Below, piece after piece: positions 1 through 8,003 of a stretch of 64,000 bases of DNA (position 1 is the stretch's first letter; each line of letters opens with the position of its first letter). Below the pieces are notes generated by a model. It saw nothing but the letters and a program-made list of their open reading frames with translations, searched no databases and had not been told where the DNA came from. The stretch comes from Bacillota bacterium. GTDB taxonomy: Bacteria > Bacillota > Clostridia > DSM-8532. Position numbers and translations under genes: made by a program. Where the stretch lies: contig JAEZLR010000002.1 in NCBI GenBank assembly GCA_023415205.1, forward strand, positions 1-64,000. Reading direction: 5' to 3'.

Positions 1-216
1 TGCTAGGGCAGATTCAAAATCTGTTTGGTATCTTTCTAAAATAAAATCACTATAATTGTCTTTAACATCATCAATAATGTAACTTCTTGCTAGGTCAAAG
101 TCACCGTCTTTAACAGCTATAATGAAATTACCTGTTACAGTAGCGGGCTTTTCATATCCACTACACCCAGAGCAAAGGAAGCAAGTTAATAACATAGCAA
201 AAATTAGTTTTTTCAC
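1..216 (-). CDS. Lipoprotein, N-terminal part (gene leaves the window)
   Basis: Reading the minus strand from GTG at 216, a basic start (MKKLIFA) and a hydrophobic stretch run into a lipobox-like LCSGC, so the protein is probably lipidated and anchored outside the membrane. After the Cys the visible sequence (TVTGNFIIAVKDGDFDLA) resembles the start of the small DUF4878/SnoaL-like lipoprotein domains, which is a family-level guess only. The 3' end lies beyond base 1. A GGTGAT stretch upstream is a weak ribosome site, so the start could differ. It sits on the island side of the tRNA fragment at 370-416 and is probably island cargo. Confidence 0.6.
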   Translation of the reverse strand, partial: MKKLIFAMLLTCFLCSGCSGYEKPATVTGNFIIAVKDGDFDLARSYIIDDVKDNYSDFILERYQTDFESALA

Positions 217-304
217 GAAAATCACCCACTGGAATTATATAACAATTAATTTTAGTGGTCAACAATGGAGTAAAACGGTACGTAAAGTTGTAAATGAGGT
301 TGTA

Positions 305-362
305 AAAATCCCTAAAATCTATGGCGTTTATCTAGAATATAAGCCTAGATAATAGGGATTTT
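305..362. other. Nested hairpin beside the tRNA fragment
   Basis: AAAATCCCTA (305-314) pairs with TAGGGATTTT (353-362). Immediately inside on the 3' side, CTAGATAA (345-352) pairs with TTATCTAG (328-335). The 3' strand is therefore one continuous 18-base arm against a split 5' arm with a 13-base bulge. ACTTTTTG follows, so it may act as a terminator. It could equally be a recombinase site, since it lies just before the tRNA 3' fragment. Confidence 0.5.
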
Positions 363-369
363 ACTTTTT

Positions 370-416
370 GATTTGTAATCAGCAGGTCGGGGGTTCAAAT
401 CCGTCCTCCAGCTCCA
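370..416 (+). other. 3' half of tRNA-Thr(TGT): attachment-site-like remnant
   Basis: The sequence contains an anticodon loop and 3' stem (TTTGTAATCAG, anticodon TGT), a variable region (AGGTC), a T-arm with GGTTCAAATCC, an acceptor 3' strand CTCCAGC, discriminator T and an encoded CCA ending at 416. The 5' half (acceptor, D-arm) is absent: the bases before 370 do not pair with the acceptor strand. Tyrosine-recombinase islands commonly cross over in the anticodon or T-arm and leave such a 3' copy at one end. The island would therefore lie to the left. One T-stem pair is mismatched (G-G), which also fits a non-functional copy. Confidence 0.6.
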
Positions 417-419
417 TGT

Positions 420-454
420 AAAACCTTGAAGGTGTAACGCTTTCGAGGTTTTTT
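420..454 (+). terminator. Rho-independent terminator after the tRNA fragment
   Basis: AAAACCTTGAA (420-430) pairs with TTCGAGGTTTT (442-452), with one T-G wobble, and the 3' arm ends in a T-run. It was probably the terminator of the original tRNA-Thr gene and is retained with the 3' fragment. Confidence 0.65.
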
Positions 455-581
455 CATTTATTAGGTAAAAATTAGTCTTTGTTATCAAATCCGAGTCTGT
501 TATCAATAGGGTTCTATGCTCCCTTTAAACTTAAATTGGGGGGATTTCTTAAGGGTTATCTAGGAGAATATCTCTGATAGG

Positions 582-644
582 AATTATTGACAAACAATAA
601 TTTACGGAATATAATGAATTGAAAATTATCGGAAAACAATAATT
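582..644. promoter_or_regulatory. Two 21-bp operator-like palindromes
   Basis: AATTATTG-ACAAA-CAATAATT (582-602) is a perfect 8-bp inverted repeat over the -35 box. A second copy at 624-644 (AATTATCG-GAAAA-CAATAATT) has the same length and is imperfect in two positions. The starts are 42 bp apart, about four helical turns. The likely ligand is the HTH regulator encoded at 1636, giving autoregulation; this is inference from position and symmetry. Confidence 0.5.
587..615 (+). promoter_or_regulatory. Sigma-A promoter of the DUF2975/HTH/lipoprotein operon
   Basis: Consensus TTGACA (587-592) and TATAAT (610-615) are separated by exactly 17 bp, 40 bp before the start codon at 655. This is the strongest-looking promoter in the left part of the window. 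Confidence 0.8.
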
Positions 645-654
645 AGGAGTAAGT

Positions 655-1623
655 ATGAATCAAAAAAAGCTTTATGTATTTCTTGGATGTGAAGCTGCAC
701 TTTGCCTGTTGCTGCACTTTGCCCGTGAGATTCTCCCCAGAACCTTTACTACTGTCATGGCATTTCCATTTGAACAGATTGGACTGGGATTGCGAACACT
801 GTCTCTATCAGGAGAAATGGGTAATATACTCTCCATTGTTTTGTATCTTTTTCTCTGTCTCATACCGGTGGCAGTACTGATTGCATTTAATAGAAAGCGT
901 AGCCTGTACCCTGAGGATTCACTGCTGGTCATACTGAGTCTAGTGCTTTTTGTTGTTCTTTATCTGATGGTAAACCCTGGCTTGCTCGGCCCATATTGGG
1001 CCAATACCGCCGGTCAGAGCATGGGTAAGGCAGTCCTGGGGGGCATGGTATATTCTATTGTGATTGGCTATCTCGTTTTGCGGGTATTGAGACTCTTTTA
1101 TTATGCTGATACCGGCAGGCTGCAAAAGTACCTCTCGGTGCTACTATGTGCATTGAATGTGCTGTTTGTATATCTTGTGTTCGGAGCATACTTTAGCAGC
1201 CTTATGGATTCCTTTGATGCGCTCCGATCTGGGAACATCGGTAACGAGCATAATTTAGGAATGAGCTATTTATTTCTCATACTGCAATATGTTATTAATG
1301 CGCTGCCGTATATATTGGATGTGCTGGTGGTGTTTGCAGCTTTAAACCTGTTGGATGAACTGAGTGCCGATCGCTATTCCGAAGCAAGCGTCACCGCTGC
1401 CCGAAGGCTTTCACGCTTATGTGGAAGGACTCTGGCAATCACCGTGGTTTCTCATGTAGTGTTCAATCTTTTGCAGCTTGTCTTTTTTAAAACGCTTGTG
1501 GTTGTGAACGGTACCGTTCAAATACCCCTTATGTCAATTGCCTTTATATTGGCTGCACTTTTGCTGGCACAGTATATCGGAGACAATAAACAGCTGAAGG
1601 ATGACAACGATTTGTTTATATAA
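655..1623 (+). CDS. DUF2975-type multi-pass membrane protein
   Basis: A 322-residue, very hydrophobic protein with about eight membrane segments and short loops; the C-terminus (NKQLKDDNDLFI) is polar. DUF2975 membrane proteins are typically encoded immediately before a small YozG-like HTH regulator, and that is the arrangement here (12-bp gap), which is the main reason for the call. The start ATG is preceded by AGGAG at good spacing. Function is unknown; it may sense a membrane or small-molecule signal for the partner regulator. No catalytic motifs are visible. Confidence 0.6.
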   Translation: MNQKKLYVFLGCEAALCLLLHFAREILPRTFTTVMAFPFEQIGLGLRTLSLSGEMGNILSIVLYLFLCLIPVAVLIAFNRKRSLYPEDSLLVILSLVLFVVLYLMVNPGLLGPYWANTAGQSMGKAVLGGMVYSIVIGYLVLRVLRLFYYADTGRLQKYLSVLLCALNVLFVYLVFGAYFSSLMDSFDALRSGNIGNEHNLGMSYLFLILQYVINALPYILDVLVVFAALNLLDELSADRYSEASVTAARRLSRLCGRTLAITVVSHVVFNLLQLVFFKTLVVVNGTVQIPLMSIAFILAALLLAQYIGDNKQLKDDNDLFI

Positions 1624-1635
1624 GGGGGCTATGGT

Positions 1636-1863
1636 ATGGCGATTAGGGTTCACCTTGAAGATGTCCTCAAGGCACGGGAAATGACATCCAAAGAGTTATG
1701 TGCTTTAGTAGGAATTACCGAGGCAAATCTGTCCATTCTCCGCAGTGGTAAGGCGAAAGGTGTTCGCTTTGGCACGATAAACAGAATCTGCTACTTTCTC
1801 GGCTGTGATGTGGGGGATATTCTAAAATTTGATGGAAATCTGGAGGAGGATGAGGATGACTAA
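1636..1863 (+). CDS. YozG-like HTH transcriptional regulator
   Basis: A 75-residue protein that is essentially one helix-turn-helix domain: MTSKELCALVGITEANLS forms the first helices, followed by a recognition helix (LSILRSGKAKGVRF) and a short acidic tail. Its size and the LxCxxGD-like segment (FLGCDVGDIL) match the small XRE regulators paired with DUF2975 proteins. AAGGGGG precedes ATG 1636; an earlier ATG at 1631 is out of frame. It overlaps the next start by 8 bases, so the three genes are translationally linked. It may bind the two palindromes at 582-644. Confidence 0.75.
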   Translation: MAIRVHLEDVLKAREMTSKELCALVGITEANLSILRSGKAKGVRFGTINRICYFLGCDVGDILKFDGNLEEDEDD

Positions 1864-2818
1864 GAAAATGCTTGCGGCATATCTTGCTGTTGTTGTAATG
1901 TTCGTCCTGACCGGCTGTCAGCTTGCGCGTGAGGGTGCAGGAGAAAATAACAGCTCTGACAGGCTTATCGGTGTTTTTATTACCAAGGAAAATCTCGATC
2001 TGTTTGATATGGAGGGATATATTAAGGATAATCAAGAGAAAATATTCGATGGTGTTGAAATCTTTAACGATGACAACAGCAACCAATATGGAGGTCGCCT
2101 TTATGGTACGCTACTAACACAGATGGATGAAGAAACTGGTAAAACATCCGATGTTAAGGAGATTGCTTTTGAAGGTGTTGAGGGAATTCTGTATTATTCT
2201 GCGAATCTTACGACTTCAGAGAATGAGCACAGCTTTACCCTATCAAGCTCTGATGAGGAGATAAGCGACGGAAAAGTAAATCTCAATAAGAGTGACGATA
2301 AAGAAAGCACAATAATGGAAGGTACGATTTATATAACTCCTAGTTCTTCTATCATCACCTTTTATATCAACCCCGTTTACCAGAGTGCTGATGGCCGAGT
2401 TTATGTCACATCCGGGAGTGGCTTTTCGTTGGGCGGTGTACAGACCGAATCTTCAGTATATACCCAAACCCTAGAGGAATCTATTACCATTACTGAGAAC
2501 GAAAAAAGCAAGCTTACGAATACTCTGATAAAAATATCGTTGTCTGTGATGCTTCCTCCCGAACGGATTGCCGTTGTTCAAATGGATAAGACTAGTACCG
2601 TCCTTTCACGAACAGCATACACTCCCAGAGAGATGCCCGATACACTTATACCAGAGGAAGGTGTGGAGTATATCATTGTTGAAACTTACAAGCATAACCT
2701 GGAAGGTGATCCTATTGTCTCACGTTCATTATACGATATTAGTAGCCAAACCATAGAAACCTTTTATTGTAGGGATGATGGCATTTGTTTAAAGATGCAG
2801 ACATGGGTTGAATGGTAG
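1856..2818 (+). CDS. Predicted lipoprotein of unknown function
   Basis: A 320-residue product. Start ATG 1856 was chosen because GGAGGAGG (1842-1849) lies six bases upstream, inside the preceding gene. The N-terminus MTKKMLAAYL has a hydrophobic core ending in lipobox LTGC, so it should be exported and lipid-anchored. The rest is rich in Ser, Thr, Glu and Asn and appears to be beta-rich (ITPSSSIITFYINPVYQ). I do not recognise the family. The operon context suggests an extracytoplasmic partner of the DUF2975 membrane protein. Confidence 0.65.
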   Translation: MTKKMLAAYLAVVVMFVLTGCQLAREGAGENNSSDRLIGVFITKENLDLFDMEGYIKDNQEKIFDGVEIFNDDNSNQYGGRLYGTLLTQMDEETGKTSDVKEIAFEGVEGILYYSANLTTSENEHSFTLSSSDEEISDGKVNLNKSDDKESTIMEGTIYITPSSSIITFYINPVYQSADGRVYVTSGSGFSLGGVQTESSVYTQTLEESITITENEKSKLTNTLIKISLSVMLPPERIAVVQMDKTSTVLSRTAYTPREMPDTLIPEEGVEYIIVETYKHNLEGDPIVSRSLYDISSQTIETFYCRDDGICLKMQTWVEW

Positions 2819-2836
2819 AGGGGAGACAAAGGAAAA

Positions 2837-2893
2837 ATGGTAATGGGTGTTATATCCGATACCCATGGCAGGATAAAAGAGGGAGCCTATTAG
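2837..2893 (+). pseudogene. Truncated start of a YfcE-type phosphoesterase gene
   Basis: AAAGGA followed by ATG 2837 opens an 18-codon frame, MVMGVISDTHGRIKEGAY, then TAG. VISDTHGR is the first metal-binding motif of YfcE/MJ0936 metallophosphoesterases (compare the intact gene at 49372, which begins with VSDTHGD). Everything after this motif is missing. The frame ends in a palindrome (GAGCCTA-T-TAGGCTC) and is followed by a terminator, so this looks like a deletion remnant. Confidence 0.5.
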
Positions 2894-2912
2894 GCTCTTC
2901 CTATGCTAAACA

Positions 2913-2945
2913 AAAACCTTGAAGGCATCAAGCTTTCAAGGTTTT
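2913..2945. terminator. Terminator between convergent genes
   Basis: A perfect 11-bp stem, AAAACCTTGAA (2913-2923) with TTCAAGGTTTT (2935-2945). It can serve the lipoprotein operon on the plus strand and the SanA-like gene ending at 2967 on the minus strand. It closely resembles the tRNA-linked terminator at 420-454. Confidence 0.7.
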
Positions 2946-2966
2946 CTGTTATCTTCCAAGTGTTAT

Positions 2967-3653
2967 TCAGTCGTTGGTAAGATCGCCATTCCCGCTTACC
3001 GGGATGGCTTCACCCAGAAAGGTGGGCAAGGGTTGAAAAATAGCCATAAAGAAATCTTTAGCCCGAGCAAGAATTTCACGGACCTCCCGATACTCCTGGC
3101 CGGCATATTCCCTTGGGTCCGAGGGGACACCATAGGCCTCAAGGCCCAGGGCTTTGGCTACATAAAGGGCACGATAAAGATGGTATTCCTGGGTCACAAT
3201 TATAATTTTTTCTGCTCTAAAAATATCCCTGGCCCGGTACATGCTTTCATAGGTGGAGAAGCCGGCATGATCCATAAAAATGTTCTCCGAAGGAATGCCA
3301 TTATCGATGGCAAACTGTTTCATGGTATTCACTTCGTCATAATTTTTACGCCCATGGTCACCGCTCATCAGGAGCTTTTCTGAGGCTCCGGCGTTATATA
3401 AATCAATGCCTTCCAGCAGTCTATCGGTCAGCATGGGGCTGGGGCTTCCGTTTATTACTCCTGCACCCAGGACAAGAATACAATCTGCATCCATTCCAGA
3501 GGCTGTTTCCTGGGTGATAATGCTGTCTTTGATGGAAGCCTTTACATACCCGTTGATAACCAGTAGCGATAGTATCGCTGCGATCAATATCAGCCCGGAG
3601 ATGATCAGCATTCTTATAAAAATAACCTTAAGGTTCTTCTTTGGTGATTTCAT
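2967..3653 (-). CDS. SanA/YdcF-type DUF218 membrane protein
   Basis: A 228-residue protein with one N-terminal membrane segment (IFIRMLIISGLILIAAILSL) and a DUF218 (ElyC/SanA/YdcF) domain: DCILVLGAGVINGSPSPML near the start, a central SGDHGRKNYDEV, the conserved GFSTYESM, and VTQEYHLYRALY. Family members act at the cell surface and are linked to envelope integrity or vancomycin resistance; the biochemical reaction is not firmly known. ATG 3653 was chosen because AAGGAG lies six bases upstream; a longer frame exists but lacks a ribosome site. It is monocistronic. Confidence 0.85.
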   Translation of the reverse strand: MKSPKKNLKVIFIRMLIISGLILIAAILSLLVINGYVKASIKDSIITQETASGMDADCILVLGAGVINGSPSPMLTDRLLEGIDLYNAGASEKLLMSGDHGRKNYDEVNTMKQFAIDNGIPSENIFMDHAGFSTYESMYRARDIFRAEKIIIVTQEYHLYRALYVAKALGLEAYGVPSDPREYAGQEYREVREILARAKDFFMAIFQPLPTFLGEAIPVSGNGDLTND

Positions 3654-3794
3654 AGGGGGACTCCTTAAACCTGACGTTAAGTTAAAAAATACTCTATATG
3701 CATTATACCATTTATCTAGAAGATCTCTACATCCTAACACTTTTTAAATTGAGCGTAAAAGAGCCTACACTCAGGTGGAATCTTGCAGAAAACT

Positions 3795-4655
3795 TTATAG
3801 TCTGTCAATAAAGCCCTTAATCTCTTGAATATATCTATCGATTTTAAGCAATAGGGCCAGGTGACCCCCAAGGATATCTGTAATCACTTTGGGGTTAGGC
3901 ATCATGCTAATCAGAGCGTGTTTGACATTATCATTAAAGGTTAAATCGTCATCGGAAAGAATTAATAAAACCTTATCCCTATACTGTTCAAAATCATTTT
4001 TCCCCATATTCCAGTGATTTTGCAAATCTTTTAATAATGAGGACATATGTAATTCATAGTTTTTTGTGAGGGTATGCTCCATTTCATCGCAAATTTCCAA
4101 CATTACAGCTTGTTCTTGATCATTGAGTTGATGCTTCACCTTTTCCATGACACCCTTTTTAATCTTTTTCTTTATCAACGAAAAAGGCAAGAGTTTAATC
4201 ATAAATAATGATTTATCTATTCTTTTTATCATATCTAAAAGACATTGGGAGCCCAAAGCATCCATATCTGTAGATAGCGTCCCCGTATTTGATAATATTA
4301 GCCCTTCAACGACATCCGGGTGCTGTTGGGCCAATAATTGCGCAATAAAACCTCCTAATGATTGCCCCACTAAAAAGGCCTTTACCTCAAGAGATCTAAG
4401 TAATGTGGCAATTGCATCTACTAGCTTTTGATTTGTTGAATAGGCCATGGGATAGTCAAATGAAACTACAGAATAAGATTTTGCGAACTCCTTAAAATGA
4501 AGCAGTAATAAATCCGATAATCCGAGGCCTCCTGTTAAGAGAACAATAGTTTTACTGGAATTAACATTTTTATAGTATCTATACGGAAATTGTTCCCCAT
4601 AAATTTTCATTGTTTGTAGGGGGTATTTTTGCTTAAAATGGTCAAATGTACTCAT
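3795..4655 (-). CDS. Alpha/beta hydrolase
   Basis: A 286-residue alpha/beta-hydrolase-fold protein. The nucleophile elbow is GQSLGG (Ser in G-x-S-x-G), the likely acid is in LILSDDDLTF, and the likely catalytic His is in ILGGHLALL. An oxyanion-type LLTGGLGLSD lies early. ATG 4655 follows GGGAGGAAAAAG and overlaps the end of the TetR gene by 14 bp, so the two form an operon in which the regulator comes first. The substrate is not predictable; detoxification or ester hydrolysis under TetR control is a reasonable inference. Confidence 0.8.
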   Translation of the reverse strand: MSTFDHFKQKYPLQTMKIYGEQFPYRYYKNVNSSKTIVLLTGGLGLSDLLLLHFKEFAKSYSVVSFDYPMAYSTNQKLVDAIATLLRSLEVKAFLVGQSLGGFIAQLLAQQHPDVVEGLILSNTGTLSTDMDALGSQCLLDMIKRIDKSLFMIKLLPFSLIKKKIKKGVMEKVKHQLNDQEQAVMLEICDEMEHTLTKNYELHMSSLLKDLQNHWNMGKNDFEQYRDKVLLILSDDDLTFNDNVKHALISMMPNPKVITDILGGHLALLLKIDRYIQEIKGFIDRL

Positions 4656-5244
4656 TGCTTTTTCCTCCCTCAAATATATAGGTTGCCAATGCTTTTGATA
4701 GCAATCTTAGAGTGGCATCCCGCCCCATAGATATTAACCCATCATCTGCCGCATAGCTGCCCATAATATTCATCATGTTCACAACAACCGCATGATCTAG
4801 CTGTGGATTTGTATTAGGTATCTTAGAAAACAACTCTGCTGCCAGAGCTGTGCTATCAAAATGAGAGATTGAAATTTGATCAGGTATTTTTCTAAATATA
4901 ATTTTTAGGTCGTCTTGCGTAAAGTAATGGTATATATTTTTTTCCTTAGCGTATCGCTGGTATAAAAAGTTCTCCATGCACGTTTTATCGATAGATTTAT
5001 TTGACGCGATAAAATCATAAAATTCCTGTCGGTTTTTATCCCGTACGGACAACATTATTTCATAATAGAAACGCTCCTTGGAGCTAAAAAAATTATAAAA
5101 CGTTCCTTTTGCAATTCCTGCTTTACGAGCCATGATTTCTATCGAAGCAGCTTTATATCCGCCATTCCCCAAAGCTTCTAAGCCCAATTGTATAAGGTTT
5201 TCTCTTATTATACTTCTATCCTTTTCATTAAAAATTTTAGGCAA
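4642..5244 (-). CDS. TetR-family transcriptional regulator
   Basis: About 200 residues. The N-terminal HTH reads AASIEIMARKAGIAKGTFYN with the typical FFSSKERFYYEIML helix, followed by a helical ligand-binding region. A TTG start at 5244 is preferred because GGAGGG then sits about seven bases upstream; the TTG two codons earlier is too close to it. It is co-transcribed with the overlapping alpha/beta hydrolase and probably represses both genes through the inverted repeat at 5264-5291. Confidence 0.85.
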   Translation of the reverse strand: MPKIFNEKDRSIIRENLIQLGLEALGNGGYKAASIEIMARKAGIAKGTFYNFFSSKERFYYEIMLSVRDKNRQEFYDFIASNKSIDKTCMENFLYQRYAKEKNIYHYFTQDDLKIIFRKIPDQISISHFDSTALAAELFSKIPNTNPQLDHAVVVNMMNIMGSYAADDGLISMGRDATLRLLSKALATYIFEGGKSNEYI

Positions 5245-5263
5245 ATCCAATCCCTCCGTACAA

Positions 5264-5291
5264 AATGACTATAATAGTTGATAAAGTCATT
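5264..5291. promoter_or_regulatory. Candidate TetR operator
   Basis: AATGACT (5264-5270) and AGTCATT (5285-5291) form a perfect 7-bp inverted repeat with a 14-bp spacer, just upstream of the tetR-type start. Symmetry and position fit TetR autoregulation. Confidence 0.5.
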
Positions 5292-5471
5292 ATAACATAA
5301 TATAGTTAACTTTAAAATATGCTCTTCGTTTTTAATGACTGGTTCCTATAGTTTTTCATAACTTTCGAAATTTCATAAAATGTGATAACATACACACAGG
5401 ATATAAGTTTCCTGCAACTAGCGGAAACCTTTCTCGAATAGACTATCAGCTTTTAAAAGGAGGACTGGAAT

Positions 5472-6455
5472 ATGGCAAAAATAAAATGGGGAATACTGGG
5501 CCCAGGCGTTATCGCCCATAAATTTGCACAGGCTCTTTTAACACTGGAGGATGCGGAGCTGTGGGCTGTGGGGTCCAGGGATTTTTTAAGAGCCCAGGAA
5601 TTTGCCCAAGCCTACGCTATGCCAAAGGCCTATGGGAGCTATGAGGCACTGGTTGAGGACCCACAGGTGGATATAATATATATCGCTACGCCCCATATGT
5701 TTCACAGGGAGGGAATGATCCAATGCTTAAATGCCGGAAAGGCTGTGCTTTGTGAGAAATCCTTTACCATGAATGCCAGAGAGGCCAGGGAGGTTGTTGA
5801 TCTGGCCCGTAAAAAGAAGCTCTTTTTGATGGAAGCCATGTGGACGCGTTTCTTACCCGCCATCAGGAAGCTCCGGGAATGGCTTGAACAGGGTGTAATT
5901 GGGGATATTCATTTACTTAAAGCCGACTTTGGAATCAGTAGGGAAGGAGGGCCCCATAACCGCCTCCTTGATCCTGCTTTGGGCGGTGGAGCTCTTCTGG
6001 ATGTTGGAATCTACCCGGTTTCTTTCTCATCCATGGTGTTCGGTAAGCAGCCGGAGGTACTAAAGAGCCTGGTGAATATAGGTCCAACGGGTGTAGATCA
6101 GCAATGCACAATGCTCTTTGGTTATGATGAGAGCAGGATGGCCAGCCTATCTGCTGCCATTGAAACCGAAATGATGCATGATGCCTGGCTATACGGTACC
6201 CAGGGTTATATTCATATTCCGAATTTCTTCCGTGCCCAGAAAGCCTCTCTTTATTTAAAGGACGGTAAAACCGAAGACTTTGGTCCTGATTTTGCTTCCA
6301 CAGGCTACCAATATGAGGCGCAGGAGGCCATGGAATGCCTCAGGAAAGGCCAACTAGAGAGCAAGATCATACCGCTTGATGAAACCATTTCCATATTGGA
6401 AACAATGGACAAGCTTCGTGAGCAATGGAAGCTTAAATATCCTGGAGAGATTTAA
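5472..6455 (+). CDS. Gfo/Idh/MocA-family NAD(P)-dependent oxidoreductase
   Basis: A 327-residue protein. The N-terminal Rossmann nucleotide-binding motif is WGILGPGVIAHKFA; the conserved IYIATPHMFHREG and CEKSFTMN follow (EKS instead of the common EKP). The C-terminal half is the alpha/beta oligomerisation domain with GGGALLDVGIYPV. Such enzymes oxidise or reduce sugars, inositols or trans-dihydrodiols; the substrate is not predictable here. AAAGGAGG precedes ATG 5472. A short GTTTCC/GGAAAC hairpin at 5407-5428 lies in the leader. Confidence 0.88.
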   Translation: MAKIKWGILGPGVIAHKFAQALLTLEDAELWAVGSRDFLRAQEFAQAYAMPKAYGSYEALVEDPQVDIIYIATPHMFHREGMIQCLNAGKAVLCEKSFTMNAREAREVVDLARKKKLFLMEAMWTRFLPAIRKLREWLEQGVIGDIHLLKADFGISREGGPHNRLLDPALGGGALLDVGIYPVSFSSMVFGKQPEVLKSLVNIGPTGVDQQCTMLFGYDESRMASLSAAIETEMMHDAWLYGTQGYIHIPNFFRAQKASLYLKDGKTEDFGPDFASTGYQYEAQEAMECLRKGQLESKIIPLDETISILETMDKLREQWKLKYPGEI

Positions 6456-6482
6456 TCAAAATAGATGTTAGGGGATGAGATT

Positions 6483-7133
6483 ATGGATTTAAAAGCACTT
6501 TTTAAGATTTCTTACGGACTTTACGTGGTGGGTGCCCAACAGGAGGGAAAGCTCAACGGATGTATTGTCAATACGGTCATGCAAATTACGGCCGAACCGG
6601 TCAAATGTGTGGTGATCGTATCAAAGCAAAGCCTTACCCACGACTATATCATGAACACAAAGACTTTCTCAGTTTCTGTTCTGGGTCAATCAACCCCTAT
6701 GGAGACCCTTTCACTCTTTGGGTTCAATACAGGAAAGAAAATCGACAAATTTGAGACCTTTCCCTATACCCTGGACAAAAACGAAAATCCGGTGCTGGCC
6801 AAGGATACAGTGGCGGCGCTCTCCTGCAAGGTTTATGAGACTGTTGACGCCGATACACATACGCTTTTTATGGCTGATGTGGAGGATTGCTGGGAGCTTG
6901 GACAGGATGAACCCTTAACCTATGACTATTACAGAAACCATAAAAAAGGAACAACCCCCAAAAATGCCCCATCCTATAATCCTTCTGCTTATGAGGATCA
7001 AGAGGGGAAATACCGGTGTAAGGTGTGTGGTTATGTGTATGACGGAGAAACCCCCTTTGAGGAACTACCCGATACCTACACCTGCCCTATCTGTAAAAAA
7101 CCTAAAAGCTTTTTTGAGAAGATTAGTGGCTAA
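6483..7133 (+). CDS. Flavin reductase-rubredoxin fusion (Hrb-like flavoprotein)
   Basis: A 216-residue protein. Residues about 1-155 are a flavin reductase/flavoredoxin-like FMN domain (YGLYVVGAQQEGKLNGCIVN; FSVSVLGQST). The C-terminus is a short rubredoxin with CKVCGYVYDGE and CPICKKPKSFFE, i.e. two CxxC pairs for one iron. High-molecular-weight rubredoxins of this layout pass electrons from NADH oxidoreductases to A-type flavodiiron proteins for O2/NO removal in anaerobes (family knowledge). ATG 6483 follows AGGGGATGAG. The 3' end overlaps the convergent methyltransferase gene by 11 bp. Confidence 0.87.
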   Translation: MDLKALFKISYGLYVVGAQQEGKLNGCIVNTVMQITAEPVKCVVIVSKQSLTHDYIMNTKTFSVSVLGQSTPMETLSLFGFNTGKKIDKFETFPYTLDKNENPVLAKDTVAALSCKVYETVDADTHTLFMADVEDCWELGQDEPLTYDYYRNHKKGTTPKNAPSYNPSAYEDQEGKYRCKVCGYVYDGETPFEELPDTYTCPICKKPKSFFEKISG

Positions 7134-7860
7134 AGTTCTGCTTGGTAAAGGAATAGAGGGCCAGGCCTACGGCCATGGACAAGTTGAGGGAATCAATGTC
7201 ATTAGAATGAGGAATGACAACACTGGTACCATAACGGGAAAATTCCGCAGGCAGTCCGCTAGACTCGTTGCCAAAGACTAGAGAAAAAGGACTTTTCATA
7301 AAAGTCTCCACATCGTGGAGGCTTTTTTTTGCCTCCAGCATGAAGGGATAGAGCTCCTGACCGGGGTATTGCTCCATATAGCTTTGAAAATGATCAAATT
7401 GAGTGAAGTTGACTGAGAACAAGGCCCCCATTGAGGCTCTGATGGTTTTGGGGTCAAAGGGATCCACTGATGGGCGGATAATCGCAAGGTTTTTAATGCC
7501 AAAGCCAAGGCAGGTACGGAAAATAGTTCCCAAATTCCCGGAATCCATGGGATTGACCAGTACTACATGGTTTTTATGGGGTTCCACGGCTAAAGTATAT
7601 TTCTCAAGGATGCCCAAGGCATAGCAATTCTCTTTAGGGGACAAACGGGCGATGATCCTGTCATTAACCTCAACAGGGATGCTATTAAGCTCGCAAAGCT
7701 CTATAATCTTCGTTACACCGGTGTTTTTTTCGGCCTGTGAGCTTAATATGACGGATAAAACCTTTTCAGGCTTATGAATCAAAAGCTCAATGGTAAGAAA
7801 AACTCCCAGGGTATATGAGTAGTTATGGTCCTTTTTATAGGGCTTAATGGATTGAAGCAT
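7123..7860 (-). CDS. TrmH/SpoU-family RNA methyltransferase
   Basis: A 245-residue protein with the three SpoU (SPOUT) motifs in the C-terminal 150 residues: NPMDSGNLGTIFRTCLGFGI (motif 1, Asn/Arg), FGNESSGLP (motif 2) and IPHSNDIDSLNLSMAVGLAL (motif 3). The deep trefoil knot these form binds S-adenosylmethionine and methylates 2'-O-ribose in tRNA or rRNA. The target cannot be named from sequence; TrmH, RlmB or TsnR-like enzymes are options. It stands alone and converges tail-to-tail with the Hrb-like gene. Confidence 0.85.
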   Translation of the reverse strand: MLQSIKPYKKDHNYSYTLGVFLTIELLIHKPEKVLSVILSSQAEKNTGVTKIIELCELNSIPVEVNDRIIARLSPKENCYALGILEKYTLAVEPHKNHVVLVNPMDSGNLGTIFRTCLGFGIKNLAIIRPSVDPFDPKTIRASMGALFSVNFTQFDHFQSYMEQYPGQELYPFMLEAKKSLHDVETFMKSPFSLVFGNESSGLPAEFSRYGTSVVIPHSNDIDSLNLSMAVGLALYSFTKQNFSH

Positions 7861-8003
7861 GAAATACCTCCCTAAAGCAGATACAAACCTATCTTATCCT
7901 TTAATGACAAGTGGCGCAAGGATGATCGAATTAAAAATGCATGATTGCTCCACTCCTGAGACATATTAATCGTAGAACTTTTGAGAACATAGCTATGAAA
8001 GGC

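Noticed and set aside
122..352. A 76-codon plus-strand frame at the left edge
   Set aside because: It runs antisense through the lipoprotein gene and ends inside a perfect hairpin; it has no ribosome site or family.
2919..3383. A 154-codon plus-strand frame
   Set aside because: It is the shadow of the SanA-like gene on the minus strand.
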